Positions 37,411 to 49,326 of a stretch of 64,000 nt of DNA are shown piece by piece. The notes under the pieces were generated by a model. The model saw nothing but the letters and a program-made list of their open reading frames with translations. It searched no databases and was not told the DNA's origin. This DNA is from Hymenobacter radiodurans. Its GTDB lineage: Bacteria > Bacteroidota > Bacteroidia > Cytophagales > Hymenobacteraceae. Made by a program: the position numbers and the translations under genes. The DNA lies in the NCBI RefSeq assembly GCF_004355185.1, contig NZ_CP037922.1:2294001-2358000 (forward strand), given 5' to 3'. Every line of letters starts with the position of its first letter. The first letter of the stretch is position 1.

Positions 37411-40400
37411 CTACCGCGCGCAAATGCCTTTATAAGGGCAATACTGACACCGCACTAGGTCATCCGTTTTGCGAATGGGTTCGGCAGGGTCCAGAATACG
37501 GTGCACGAAGTTGGTGAGCAGTTCCTGGCCTTTATCGAGGAAGGATGTGCCGTCTTCTGTCAGAAACCCCATTTCCGCCGTCATCGGGCCGGCGCTGAGG
37601 TTGCGTAGGGAAATAATGGCCGCATCGGCGGCAGGGCGGCCCGAGCGCTCCAGCATAAAGCGGTAGAGCCAGAGCTGCCGCACTTTATCGGCGGAAGGTG
37701 TGGCATCGGTAAGCAAGCGCTGGGTGGCCGCGTCCGCGTCTTCGCCGCGCTTTTGTAGGCGAAGCTCGTGGGCTTGCACAAGGCCGGTTTTATAGTCTAC
37801 CACGCGCAGGCGGCCGTCGGGTAGCTCGTCGAGGCGGTCGGCGATGCCGTAGAGGCGTAGGGGCAGGGTGTCGCCACTGGGTAAGGTGATGGGAATTTCG
37901 GTTTGCAGAATTTCCTCTAATCCGCTGACTTGTAGCGGCAATGCGCCGGCCTGCTCCGGTAGGCCTTCAAGGTAGCGGCGCACGAGCTGCGCGGCCACTT
38001 GACCAAGCACGTGGTTCAGACCTTCATCGGGACGAGCGTGGCGCTCGTCTTCTTCCTGACGCATGGCGCGGGCTACTTCATCGGGCACTTGCTGAAGCAG
38101 AGCGGGTAGCTCGGCGGCTGTCAGGGGGCGTTTTTCCTGCGCGAAAGGCCTGAGCAGGTTTTCTAGTACCTCGTGCACTACTGTTCCGAAGCCATCGGCA
38201 CCCAGCTTTTCTTCCACTTCTTCGGCTTCCTGAAATTTGGCCAGGCGAGCGAAATAAAACTGAAGCGAGCAATTCAAAAACTGATTCAGAGCCGAAGGCG
38301 AAAGACCACGAATAAGCACACCGCGCAGAGCCGTGAGCATGTCGAAGTCTTTTTCCAACACCAAGTCACCGACGGGCGTTTGGGTAATTGAGTCGCCTTC
38401 TGCTGCCGCTGGCTCATTATCTGAACTGTCGGCCATAACTGTGGCTACCACATCGCGCAGCACCAATCCTGGATTCTGGGGGCTAAATCGTTCTCAATCT
38501 GAAGCAAAAAGCGGCTGCGCTCACCCGTGCGGGTGCCTTCGGCGCCCGGCAGCACGTGGAGCAGATCTACTTTGCGGGCGCGCTGAAGCAGGCGCCAGAA
38601 CTGGTGGGCGGTAGCGGCTTCGTGGTCGGCGTAGGTCGGTAGGTTGAACTCGCGCAGCACGTCGTAGGGAAAGAGCGAATTGCTGCGCTTGGGTGCGGGC
38701 AGTACGTTCTCGTTGCAGCTCAGAATAATGACATGATCGAAGTCGAGAGCGCGGGTTTCCAGCAAACCCATGACTTGCACATCGGCAATTGGTTCGCCGC
38801 TGAAAGGCAGACGGGTGCGGGCCATTTGCTCGTACAAAAACCGCCGAAAAGAGCGCACCGATAGACGCTGCTCCCGGCAGTCGAACACCGAATCGAGCCG
38901 TTTGACCAAGGTGAAAAATAGGTACAGATATTCTGCTTCGATGGCCGAGTGCTGATCCTGGTATGCCTTTTTAAGTAGATCAATGAGCGTGTAGCAAGCG
39001 GCAATAATATCGTCGCACGTGTCCCAGGTAGCGAATAGGGCTTCTACCAGCGGGTGCTGTTTGCCCAGGTGCAGCAACTCACTGGCGGGGAGCAGCACGG
39101 CATTGCGCTTCACAATCTGGTTGCACACGTGCTCGAGCAAACCGTGGTACTGGGGGGCATTTTCCTGCTTGTCTAGCCACTGCTGGTAGCGCCGCAGAAA
39201 TGGGTGCTGGAGGAGCTTCGTGACGGCCAAATGATGATAGCGCGGCACGCCGTAGCCCGTTTCGGGCGAGCCTTCCCGAATGCCAGTCAAATGCACTTCA
39301 AAGAGCAAATCGACGAGGTTGAACAGGGGCGTGCTCTGAAAGCTCAAACCCATGGTCACGTTGTACTCGGGCACGGCCTCGGGGGGCAACCCGTGCAGCA
39401 CGGGCAACAAAAGGGTTTCGTCGGGCAGCACGATGGCAACCTTAGCTTGCGGGTTTTGCAGGCGTGATGCCCCTAGCAGCTGACCGGCTACTTTGCCCTG
39501 CATACTTGCATTGGCCACGCCCACAAACTGAATTTCGCGGGACAAGGTGCGCAATAAGTCGGGGAGAGCGCCGGTGGTGCTGGCGAAGCTCTCGGGGGCA
39601 AATCCCACTGTTGGCGGTAGCGGCGCAGGTGCTGGCCAGCCCGATTGGGCGAGTCCTGCTCCAAGTAAAACGCGTCGCCATCGAAGCGTACTTCGGCCCG
39701 GCCTTGCTTGAGGAGCAGACGAATAAGCTTTTCTTCGGCTTTAGATAACGAGCCCAAACCCAGAAACACGTGCTGGGGGGCTTTTTGGCCATCATCCAGC
39801 ATGTTTTGCACGTGCTCCACGGCCAAGCGGTAAGCCAGGCCGGGGTAGGCTACGCCCTGCTGCTCCATGCGTTTGCGCAGGCGCCAGTACACTTTTTCCA
39901 GGTCGTCCCAGAAGCGGAAGTAGGCCACGGTGGTGCTGGCCGGGGCGGGCATCTGCTCCAGGGCCCAGCGCTCCAGGGCTTTGGCCTCGGTGAGGTAGTC
40001 GAAGACTTTGGCGGGGAAAGCCAGGTTCTGGTCGAGGTTGGAAAAGTCCTGCAACAAGAGTCCCGACCAACCCACAAACTGGTCGAAATCCAGCTTCTTA
40101 TCAATGTCGCGCAGAATATCGAACAGCATGAGCTGCAAGGCAATCGGCTCCTCAACCTGCACGCCGGCCAGCTCTACCATGTAGTCTTCCATGGCCGCGA
40201 TGCGCGGACTCCACAGGGCTGTGCCTATTTCCGTGGCCAGGGCCAGCTCGTTTTTTAAGTATACCACGGCCCGTCGCGTGGGCACTACCACCACTACATC
40301 CGATAGTTCGGAGCCCGGAAAGCGCGCCACCAAGTCGCGTGCCGCCTGAGTTAGGAAGGCCACCGGAGCGGCATCGGTAGCAGCACGCGAAGGATAAGCG

Positions 40401-40429
40401 GCAAGGGCGGGAGAGGAGGTAAAAGACAT
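37411..40429 (-). pseudogene. AddB-like PD-(D/E)XK nuclease/helicase-like subunit, frameshifted twice
   Basis: The B subunit of an AddAB-type double-strand-break repair nuclease. The N-terminal part has an inactive helicase-like fold (VVVVPTRRAVVYLKNEL). The C-terminal part has the nuclease: LSPSALNQFLNCSLQFYF, VVDYKTG (catalytic Asp/Lys) and CQYCPYKGIC, whose Cys with the upstream Cys make the AddB 4Fe-4S site. Three frames are needed: breaks at G5 runs 39594-39598 and 38478-38482. One added base at each gives 1006 continuous residues (WDLPPESFASTTG and DLAPQNPGLVLRDV across the joins). The A subunit is usually adjacent; here the AddA-like gene lies 21 kb away and is split by an element. Confidence 0.85.
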
Positions 40430-40555
40430 GGAGGTAAAAAATAATAAACGCCTGTTTGCTGATTATCCCCTTGAGTGGCCTGAGGAGGAGCTTGCTTGAG
40501 GAGGCACGAAATATGCTGTCAGTCCGATAAAATACAATTGTTGAACACGTTGGTT

Positions 40556-41067
40556 ATGCGTCCGGTTCGTTGCTTACTGCTTATTGTCTTACTTCTGGCT
40601 GCTTTCAACAGCTATGCACAAATGGGCCGGCTGGGGGCTATCAGGTCCGTTGAGGAGTTTAAATTTAAATCCATTTTTGGTGCGCCCAAGAAAGATAGTA
40701 CCCTAGCGTACTGTCTGCTGGGAACGGGCTTTTTTAAAAGTCGACAGGCGCAAGGTGCCGACACCCTGATTGCCAGATGGATAAAGCAGCACCCCGCGGC
40801 GCGGGTAATACCTGTATCAACTATTCAATCAACGATGATTGGCGCGGCCAATTCCAGCATGACCTACTGCTGGATGGTCGATAAAGAGGAAAACCTGAAT
40901 GTGTATCTAATCCGCAACGGCTACTTTCCGGGGGCACGATGCAGAAACCAAAAACGGACGTGAAGACCTACGTCAGCAAAAAGGAATATGAAGAGTTTAT
41001 GCGTCAGATCCGGTTAGCTGAACTCTACGCCCAGAAAAAGAAACTGGGCGTATGGGTAAAGCAGTAA
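40556..41067 (+). pseudogene. Exported nuclease-like (SNase-tail) protein, frameshifted
   Basis: From the ATG at 40556 the protein has a signal peptide (MRPVRCLLLIVLLLAAFNSYA). The last third resembles the C-terminal half of staphylococcal-nuclease-like domains: LNVYLIRNGYF, a basic loop, then AELYAQKKKLGVW; the N-terminal half is not a recognisable SNase. The frame breaks at the G5 run 40930-40934; one added base makes a 170-residue protein reading NGYFPGGTMQKPKTD across the join, ending at 41067. As written it stops at 40963. The gene is followed by a strong terminator. Nuclease activity is a guess because the catalytic Arg/Glu/Arg set is not clear. Confidence 0.6.
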
Positions 41068-41134
41068 TCTTCGGTAAGGCTTTAAGTATGTTTGTAACTA
41101 TCTTGCTAAGAATATCTTAGTTATATAAATGATC

Positions 41135-41194
41135 AAAAAAGCTCGCCGGGGCAAGCTTCGCAAACTACGCGAGCTTGCCCCGGCGAGCTTTTTT
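41135..41194. terminator. Strong bidirectional terminator
   Basis: Perfect 23-bp arms (41135-41157 and 41172-41194), with core GCTCGCCGGGGCAAGCT, an A6 start and T7 end, and a 14-nt loop that can close by three more pairs. Confidence 0.88.
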
Positions 41195-41355
41195 TAATCC
41201 AGTGTTATCAAATAAATTAATCAAACATTTAAAACATTATTATAAAAATCAGGTTTAAGTCTCCAACTCCAACGGCACAATCGCGAAGCCAGTAGCTTCT
41301 TGGTTCAGGAAATTGGCTGCCAGACTTGGCAGAACTTATACCCACCGACTAATAT

Positions 41356-41970
41356 ATGTCCGACGAAAACCCGCAGTGCACCGAACAAAGAATTAAGGAA
41401 GCGGCGCGCAAGGTGTTTATAGAGAAGGGGTTCGACGGTACTACTACCCGCGACATTGCCGAGGTAGCTGGCATCAATCAAGCTCTGACGAACTATTATT
41501 TCCGTAGCAAGGAAAAGCTCTTTCGACTGATTTTTGAGGATATATACCGGGAATACTTTCAGGAAATCTTCTGCATCATGGCTCAGCCTTTAGAGCTACG
41601 TGTCAAGATTCCGCAGTTGGTAGAGGCGCACTTCACCTTGTTCCATCAGAACCCGGATCTGCCCCTGTTTCTGCTTTCTGAAATGCGCCGTCATCCCGAC
41701 TTGCTGACGCCTGCTACCTATGCAAATAAGGAAAGGCCGGTCTTCGTTTTCCTGCGCCAACTACAGCAAGCCGCCGACGAAGGCCAGATTCGGCCGGTGG
41801 CGCCGATGCATGTGTTGCAGCTGGTAATGGCCAATATTCAGTTCATGTACCTGTCGCGGCCCATCACCATGGAAATTTCTGAGCTGGATGAGGCAGCCCA
41901 TGCGGAATTCACGCGTCGTCATAAGGACATCGTTATTGATATGCTGATGAACTATCTCTTTATAGGTTAA
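41356..41970 (+). CDS. TetR-family repressor of the efflux operon
   Basis: A 204-residue regulator. The N-terminal HTH (about 10-57) has ARKVFIEKGFDGTTTRDIA and ALTNYYFRSKEKLF, the TetR signature; the C-terminal helical ligand pocket is diverse. It starts 77 bp upstream of a TolC-adaptor-RND gene set in the same direction and is almost certainly its local repressor, released when an efflux substrate binds. Between the stop and tolC is an AAAAAGCCCCC tract and a small GC hairpin. Confidence 0.9.
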   Translation: MSDENPQCTEQRIKEAARKVFIEKGFDGTTTRDIAEVAGINQALTNYYFRSKEKLFRLIFEDIYREYFQEIFCIMAQPLELRVKIPQLVEAHFTLFHQNPDLPLFLLSEMRRHPDLLTPATYANKERPVFVFLRQLQQAADEGQIRPVAPMHVLQLVMANIQFMYLSRPITMEISELDEAAHAEFTRRHKDIVIDMLMNYLFIG

Positions 41971-42047
41971 AAAAGCCCCCAAGCTGTAGGCGCTGGTGTA
42001 GCCAGCGCTGCGGCGGTCGCCTTTTTAGTTTGAATACTGATTACAAG

Positions 42048-43432
42048 ATGAAGCATCTATTTGCCCCCAGTGGTTTGCAGGCCGTGTATTCGTGCTAAGC
42101 GCAGCATTCGTGTGTAGTTCGCTGCTTGGTTGGGCTCAATCCGGAAGACCGGGCGCGCCAGCGGCGCTGCCCGCCAACGCCACGTTGGAAGAGTGCGTGC
42201 AGTTTGCCCTCCGCAATCAGCCGTTGGTGCGGCAAGCGACTATTGACGAGGCCATTGGGGAGCGGCAAATCCGCATTGGTTTGTCCGATTGGCTGCCGCA
42301 AGTGCAGGGCGTGGGCTCGTATACCCGCAACCTGATTTTGCCCACCACCGTGCTGCCCAACTTTCAGGACCCGACGGCCGGCCAGCAGCTGGTACGCATC
42401 GGCCTGAAGAATACCTCTACCGTCGGCTTGCAGGGTACGCAGCTCTTGTACAGCAACGATGTGCTGCTAGCGGCCCGCTCCATGCGCTTCGTTCGGCTGA
42501 ATAACAGCCAGAATACCACTGCCTTCAAGATTGACGTGGTCACCAACGTAAGCAAGGCTTTCTATGATATTCTGCTGACCCAGGAGCAGTTGCGCATTCT
42601 GGATGAGGCCATTGTGCGTCAGGAAAAGCAGCTGAAAGATGCCTTTGCGCAATATGAAGTGGGTATCACCGACAAGATTGACTATAAGCGAGCCTCCATT
42701 TCGGTGAAGAATGCCCGCGCCCAGCGCAAGACCACGGCCGAATCGTTGAAGGGTAAGTACGCCACGCTCAAGCAACTTATGGGCTACGCGCCCGAAAACA
42801 ACCTGGCACTGGCTTACGATACGGCCCAGATGATTCAGCAAACCCGCCTCGATACCACGCGGCAGCTGAGTTTTGAGAATCGCATTGAGGTGCAGCAGCT
42901 ATTAACCCAGAAAAAGCTACAGCGCATCAACATCGACTATTACCGGTTGGGATTTCTGCCTTCGCTGTCTGGTTTTGTCAACTACAACCGCGTGTATCAA
43001 AACAACGACTTCTCGGCGCTGTATGACCGGGCGTTTCCCAATTCCCAGGCTGGTTTGCAGCTGGCCTTGCCCATTTTTACGGGCACCCGCCGCACTCAGA
43101 ATCTGAAAATCGCGGAGCTACAGGATGAGCGCCTGGACCTGGACCTGTTCGACACCAAAAACCAGATCAATTCGGAATACGAGCAGGCGCTGGCCACGTA
43201 TAAAAGTGCCCTCAACGACCTGGCGACGCAGCAGGAAAACGCCCGCGATGCTCAGGAAATCTACGGCATTGTGAAGCTGCAATACGACGAAGGCATCAAA
43301 ACCTACCTGGAAGTAATTGTGGCCGAAACTGATTTACGGACATCACAGCTTAACTATTACAACTCACTTTTTGCCGTGCTAGCCAGCAAGCTCGACGTAG
43401 AGCGGGCCTTGGGCACCATAGCGTTAAACTAA
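42048..43432 (+). pseudogene. TolC-family outer-membrane efflux protein, frameshifted in its signal peptide
   Basis: The outer-membrane channel of the RND pump. The conserved part has the TolC repeat helices with DILLTQEQLRILDEAI, DKIDYKRASISVKNARAQ and ALATYKSALNDLATQQ. The true start appears to be the ATG at 42048: MKHLFAP, then across the C5 run 42064-42068 (TTTGCCCCC), with one added base, QWFAGRVFVLSAAFVCSSLL and GWAQ, a good signal peptide. That gives 461 residues. As written, the gene has no ATG with a signal peptide. It is the first structural gene of the TetR-controlled operon. Confidence 0.88.
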
Positions 43433-43543
43433 ATGAAACCATAGTAACCCCGTGCATTTGCGTGGTTTTAGTGGTTCAAAAACTAATCGAAAATGCCCCC
43501 CAGGGTGTTTAAAATGGCTTATTACTTTACAAACATCTATCCC

Positions 43544-44694
43544 ATGAAGTGGAATTTAGTCCGGCTGTTACCCTTTGTTATCGGCTCGGTGGCAGCTACT
43601 GCCTGCGGCGCGAAGAAAGAGGAAGCTGCGCAAAACGCGGCCCCAGCGGCAGTGCCCGTGACGGTGTACAAGGTGACCGAGGAAAGCGTGGTGGGCATCG
43701 ATACTTATCCCGGGACGGTGGTGCCGCTCCAGGAGGTAGAACTGCGGGCCGAAGTGAGTGGCTACCTCACCAAAAGCTACGTGCAGGATGGGCAGCGGGT
43801 AACCAAGGGCCAACGGCTCTACGAGATTGACCAGAGTCGGTACGCGGCGGCCTACCAGTCGGCGCAGGCGCAGCTGCGCATCACGCAGGCCAACTACGAG
43901 AAGGCCGCCAAGGATGCGGAGCGCTACAACCGCCTGGCCGAGCAAGACGCCATTGCCCGCCAGCGCGTCGACTATGCCACTACCGACGTAGCCAATGCGC
44001 GGGCCCAGATAAGCGCGGCCCAGGCCAGCCTCGCCAATGCCGCCACTGACCTGCGCCGCTCCGTAATTGTAGCGCCGTTCAACGGCACAATTGGTTTGGC
44101 GCAGGTGAAGCTGGGCTCGCTCGTGACGCCCGGCACAACCCTGCTGAACACGATTTCCTCCGATAACCCGATTGCTGTGGACTTCCCAGTAAACGAGCAG
44201 CTGATTCCGCGCTTTGCGAAGTTCCAGCGGCCGTCGGGGGCAATTCTGACTCGTTGTTTACGCTGATACTAGGAGGGGAGGAAGTGTACCCCGCACCCGG
44301 CAAGATTAACACCATCGACCGGGCCGTAAATCCACAAACTGGCACCATCACGGTACGCCTGCAATTTCCGAATGCTGACCGCACGTTGCGGGCCGGCATG
44401 AACGCCACCGTGCGCGTGCTGAACGAGGATACCGGTCGCCAGATTGTCATTCCGAACAAGGCCGTGACGGAGCAAATGGGCGAATTCTTCGTGTACGTGG
44501 TTGGCGACAGTAGCAAAGTAAACCAGCGCAAAGTGCTGACCGGCACGCGGCTAAAAGACAAAATAGTAGTGCGCAAGGGCCTCAAAGCCGACGAAGTAAT
44601 TGTCAGCGAAGGCATGCAGAATCTGCGCGAAGGTGCAGTAGTAAAAATCGACGAGCCTACCGCGCGGGTAGCCCAAGGCACGCCAGCAAAGTAA
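43544..44694 (+). pseudogene. RND periplasmic adaptor lipoprotein (HlyD/AcrA type), frameshifted
   Basis: The membrane-fusion subunit. The ATG at 43544 (MKWNLVRLL) gives a lipoprotein signal with Cys in TACG. It has the lipoyl/barrel-sandwich halves (VELRAEVSGYLTKSYV, then ATTDVANARAQISAAQASLA and the second half FNGTIGLAQVKLGSLV) and the beta-barrel and membrane-proximal parts (NPQTGTITVRLQFPNADRTL). The frame breaks at the G5 run 44236-44240; one added base gives a 383-residue protein reading QRPSGGNSDSLFTLILGG across the join. The second frame starts at an in-frame ATG (44254) only by chance. Confidence 0.9.
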
Positions 44695-44719
44695 TAAGTA
44701 GTGAGTACAACATTAGAAC

Positions 44720-44801
44720 GTCATGCAGAGCGCAGCATCTCGCGTGCTGACATTAGGTTAGTAATCCACCGGCGCGAGCGAGATGCTCCGCTCTGCATGA
44801 C
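44720..44801. repeat. REP-like palindromic repeat, family A, copy 2
   Basis: 24-bp arms (44720-44743 and 44778-44801) with one mismatch around a 34-nt loop; the arm begins GTCATGCAGAGCGCAGCATC. Same core and same loop length as the copy at 2471-2564. It lies inside the efflux operon between the adaptor and the RND pump gene, where its stem could shield or cut the message and set the pump-to-adaptor ratio. Confidence 0.78.
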
Positions 44802-44890
44802 CGCCTTTAGAAATGGAAGGCATAACGACCGCAACGATTCACCAACTAAAGGTCAGCTTAGCTGACGCTTGGTGTACTAATTTTTAGAGT

Positions 44891-47800
44891 ATGATATCTG
44901 ACGTTTTTATTCGGCGACCGGTCACGGCCATCGTCATTTCGATAGTGATTGTGCTGCTGGGGGGCCTTTCTATCCTGAACTTGCCCGTCAGCCAATACCC
45001 CAATATTTCGCCGCCGGTAGTGCAGGTAGCGGGCAGCTTCACCGGGGCCGACGCCCAGACGGTGGAGCAAACCGTGGTGACGCCCATTGAAACCCAGATC
45101 AACGGGACGCCGGGTATGGCTTACATGCAGTCCAACGCTACCAACGACGGCCGCATGAGCACCAACGTCACCTTCGACATTGGTACCAACATCGACATTG
45201 CCACTCTCGACGTGCAGAACCGCGTGAGTGTGGCCCAGCCTACCTTGCCCGATGAGGTAAAGCGCCTGGGCCTGACGGTGAAAAAGCGTAACCCAACCAT
45301 TCTGATGGTGCTGGCCATTTACTCGCCTAAGCGCACCCACAGCACCGCTTTTCTCGATAACTACACCAACGTGTACGTCCGCGACGCCCTGCTGCGTGTG
45401 CCCGGCGTCGGCGACGTAACCGCGCTGGGCCAAGACTTTAGTATGCGTGTCTGGCTCCAGCCCGACAAGATGGCGCAACTTGGCCTCAGCGTAACGGAAG
45501 TAACCAATGCCCTGCGCGAGCAAAACGTGCAAGTGGCCGCCGGCTCGGTAGGCACGGCCCCGCAGTTCAGCTCCCAGGCATTTCAGTACACGATTTTTGT
45601 CAATGGCCGCCTGAATCAGGTGGAGGAATTCGAGGAGATTGTGGTGCGTACCAACCCCGAGGATGGCTCAGTGGTGCAGCTAAAAGATATAGCGCGCGTG
45701 CAGCTTGGCCAGTTCGACTATTCACGCTACAACACCACCAATGGCATCCCAACCACGCTGCTGCTGGTCAACCAAACGCCCGGCGGCAACGCCCTGCAAA
45801 CGGCCGATGGCATCTACGCGGCCATGGATGCGCTGCAGGAAAAATTCCCCCGGACGTAACCTATCAGGCGGCGTTTGAGTCGGTGACGGTAGTGCGTGTT
45901 TCCATTCGGGAGGTGCTCCAAACCCTGGGCGAAGCACTGCTACTAGTGACGCTCGTTGTGTTCTTGTTTCTGCAAAGCTGGCGCGCCACCCTCATTCCGA
46001 TTCTAGCTATTCCGGTGGCAATTGTCGGAACGTTTATCTTCTTTATTCCGCTCGGATTTACCATTAACACGCTGACGCTCTTTGGTTTCGTGCTGGCGAT
46101 TGGTATCGTGGTCGATGACGCCATTGTGGTGGTGGAAGCCGTGCAGCACTACATCGACAACGAGAAAATATCGGCCCGCGAAGCGACTATAAAGGCCATG
46201 AAGGATATCACGGCGCCGGTTATCGCCATTGCCCTGATTCTGGCCGCCGTGTTCGTGCCGGTGGGCTTTATTCCGGGTATCGTGGGTAAGCTCTACCAGC
46301 AGTTTGCCATTACTATTGCCATTTCGGTGGTGCTCTCTGCCTTTATTGCCCTTACGCTCACGCCGGCATTGTGCGCTTTGCTCATGCGCCCCACCGAGCA
46401 GAATGCCGATTCCAAAGGCCTGAACAAGCTATTCTACCGGTTCAATATGTGGTTTGGCCGCACCACCGAATCGTACTCCATGGGCGTGCGCAAAGCCCTC
46501 CGTTTTGCGCCCTTCGTGATGATTCTGCTGGCCTGTATTTATGCCGGTACCGTGGGCCTTTTCACGGCCAAGCCTACGGGCTTTATCCCGACGGAGGACG
46601 AAGGCCGACTGTTTGTATCCGTGGAGTTGCCGCAGGGGGCTTCTAGTGCCCGCACCAAGCAGGTGCTCGATCAGATGTCGGAGATAATGCGCACCAAAGC
46701 GCCCGCCCTGCGCACGTATACGGCTGTGGGGGGCTTAAATGCCTTGAACTTCTCCTTCAAACCTAGCAGCGGCACCTTCTTTATTCAACTTAAGCCCTGG
46801 GATGAGCGCAAGGATGAGTCGTTGCAGCTGGCGGGTGTCATTGCCGGTCTGCAAAAGGAGTTTTCGGTCATTAAGGGAGCCAATATTGTAGTGGTGCCGC
46901 CGCCCGCTATTCCGGGTTTGGGCAACACGGGCGGCTTCAGCTTTCAGCTCGAACAACGCGAAGGCTCCACGGATATCAAGGCCTTCGAGGACGCCGTCAA
47001 TAAGTTTGTAGCTGCCGCCAACCAGCGGCCGGAAATCGGGCGGGCGTTCACCTTCTTTACGGCCAAAACGCCTGGTTACCAAGTAACCGTAGATCGGGAA
47101 AAAGCCAAGAAGCTGGGCGTGTCCCTGTCAAACGTGTTCACCACTATGTCGACCTACATGGGCTCGGCTTACATCAACGACTTCACCAAGTATGGCCGCA
47201 ACTTCCGCGTCGTGGCCCAGGCCGATACCTTCTACCGCAAGGATATTGAGAATCTGGGGGGCTATTATGTGATGAATCAGCAGGGGCAGAACATCCCGTT
47301 GCGTTCCATCATCACGACCAAAGTAGTAGAAAATGCCCCCCTGATTTCGCACTACAACCTCTTCCGCTCGGCCGAGATAAACGGCGACGCGGCCCCCGGC
47401 TACAGCTCGGGCCAGGCCATTAAAGCCCTGGAAGAAGTGGCCGCCGATGTGCTGCCCGCCGGTTATGGCTACGACTTCTCGGGTTTGAGCCGGGAGGAAA
47501 TAAGCTCCGGTAACAGCACCATCATCATTTTCGGCCTCTCGATTATGTTCGTGTTCCTGCTGCTGGCGGCATTGTACGAAAGCTGGTCGGTGCCGTTCTC
47601 GGTGCTATTGTCGGTGCCGCTGGGCGCGTTTGGGGCAATGGTAGCGTTGATCTTCCTGCCCAAACTCACCAACAACGTGTACGCCCAGATTGGCCTGATT
47701 ACGCTCATTGGTTTGGCGGCTAAAAACGCCATTCTGATCGTGGAATTTGCCAAGGAGCGCGTCGATTTGGGCATGAACCTCATTGAGGCTACAATCGATG

Positions 47801-48183
47801 CGGTGAAGCTGCGCCTGCGCCCAATTATTATGACCTCGCTCGCCTTTATTCTGGGCGTGCTGCCGCTGGCCTTTGCCTCGGGTGCCGGCGCCGTGTCGCG
47901 CCAGACGATTGGCTGGACTGTAACCGGTGGGATGTTGGCGGCCACCTTCTTGGCTATCTTTATCGTGCCGGTGCTTTACGTGCTCATTACCAAGTTTGCC
48001 TACGGTAAAACCCGGTTGGCCGAACTGGAAGCCAGCTACGACCCAGCAGCCCACGGTCATGAGCAGCACGGCTCAAAAGAGCCAAATACGCCCCCCACAG
48101 GTCCGGCTGGGCCCAGCAGCAACGGCCACGACAGCGAGGAGCGAAAGCGTAAGAAGCAGACGCCACCCGAAATTGGAACCTAA
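44891..48183 (+). pseudogene. HAE1-type RND multidrug efflux pump, frameshifted
   Basis: The inner-membrane proton-driven pump. Features: MISDVFIRRPVTAIVISIVI in TM1, the porter domains, GIVVDDAIVVVEAV in TM4 (proton-relay Asp pair), QFAITIAISVVLSAFIALTL, FIPTEDEG, a second repeat with IGLITLIGLAAKNAILIVEF, and a charged C-tail. The frame breaks at the C5 run 45847-45851 (AAATTCCCCCGG), after residue about 319; adding one base gives EKFPPDVTYQAAFESV and a 1097-residue protein, typical for HAE1. It completes the TetR-TolC-adaptor-RND operon. A 25-bp hairpin terminator follows. Confidence 0.92.
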
Positions 48184-48225
48184 GCTTTTGGTAGGTTTGG
48201 TAGGGCAGTTGTAAGCTGAGAGCTC

Positions 48226-48280
48226 TAGAGAAGCCCGGTCATAAATGCAATATTGTTGCATTTATGACCGGGCTTCTCTA
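48226..48280 (+). terminator. Terminator of the efflux operon
   Basis: Perfect 25-bp arms (48226-48250, 48256-48280) with a 5-nt loop, core GAGAAGCCCGGTCATAAATG, 43 bp after the RND stop. Confidence 0.9.
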
Positions 48281-48352
48281 CTTTTAGGCTAAAGAGCACC
48301 CTATTGGCTGTATAGCTTAAGCAGATGCTCTGTCACACTTATATCCATACCT

Positions 48353-49326
48353 ATGGCTTCATCCTGTGTCAATTCCGCATTACAAGCAACCTACGACGTG
48401 CTAATTATTGGCGGTAGTACGGCTGGACTAAGTGCAGCGCTGATGCTGGGGCGTTCCTTGCGTAAGGTATTAGTCATTGACGGCGGCCGGCCTTGCAACC
48501 GCTATACGCCCCATTCGCACGGGTTTATGACGCGGGATGGGGAAACGCCTGCGCAACTTTTGGCCTTAGCCAAAGCCCAGGCGGTAGCTTATCCAACAGT
48601 AACGTTCCTGGCAAGCTTCGTAACGAATATCGCCCAGAATGGAAGCGGGTTTGTGGTGCAGACTGACGAGCGGGGGCTTTTTTTGCGCGTCGGGTCCTGC
48701 TGGCGACGGGCGTGGAGGATCTGATGCCGCCCATCGAGGGCTTCGCCAAATGCTGGGGCAAGTCGGTGCTGCACTGCCCGTATTGTCATGGCTATGAAGT
48801 GCATAGTCAACCGTTGGGCTTGTTGGGAAATGGTGACGCAGGCTATGAGTTGGTTCGCCTTATTCAGAACTGGAGCAAGGACCTCACGCTGTTCACCAAT
48901 GGCCCATCGACGCTAAGCGCCGAGCAAGAGCGGCAAGTACAGCAGCTGGGCATTCCGCTTATTGAAAGCCCTATCTCGCGTATTGAGCATGAAAACGGAT
49001 TGATGCGCGCTGTCTACTTTCAAGACGGCTCACGGTTGCCGCTGAGTGCCATGTTTGCCCGCGTCCCGTTTCGGCAGCACACCAATTTAGCCGAGCAGAT
49101 AGGCTGTGAGCTTACCGCTACCGGTCTGATTGCCGTGGCTGAGTTTGGCCAGACCAGCGTATCCGGAGTGTATGCGGCAGGGGACAATAGTAGTCCGATG
49201 CGCCAGATAACCATGGCCAGTGCCAGCGGCGTGAAGGCTGGCAGTTGGATAAACCGAGAACTGATTAACGAGGACTTAGCGGCAATGCTCTCTACTGAGC
49301 GGAAAACCGAAATGCGGCCGGTGTAA
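48353..49326 (+). pseudogene. Thioredoxin-reductase-like NAD(P)/FAD oxidoreductase, frameshifted
   Basis: A flavoprotein of the thioredoxin reductase fold. The N-terminal FAD site is VLIIGGSTAGLSAALMLG, with a Cys/His motif CPYCHGYE in the NADPH domain, and a final GVYAAGDNSSPMRQITMAS typical of the group. CPYCHG is not the CATC of thioredoxin reductases, so the second substrate may differ. The frame breaks at the G5 run 48672-48676; one added base gives 324 residues reading ERGAFFARRVLLATGVEDLM. Its end overlaps the convergent AraC gene by 35 bp. Confidence 0.88.
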
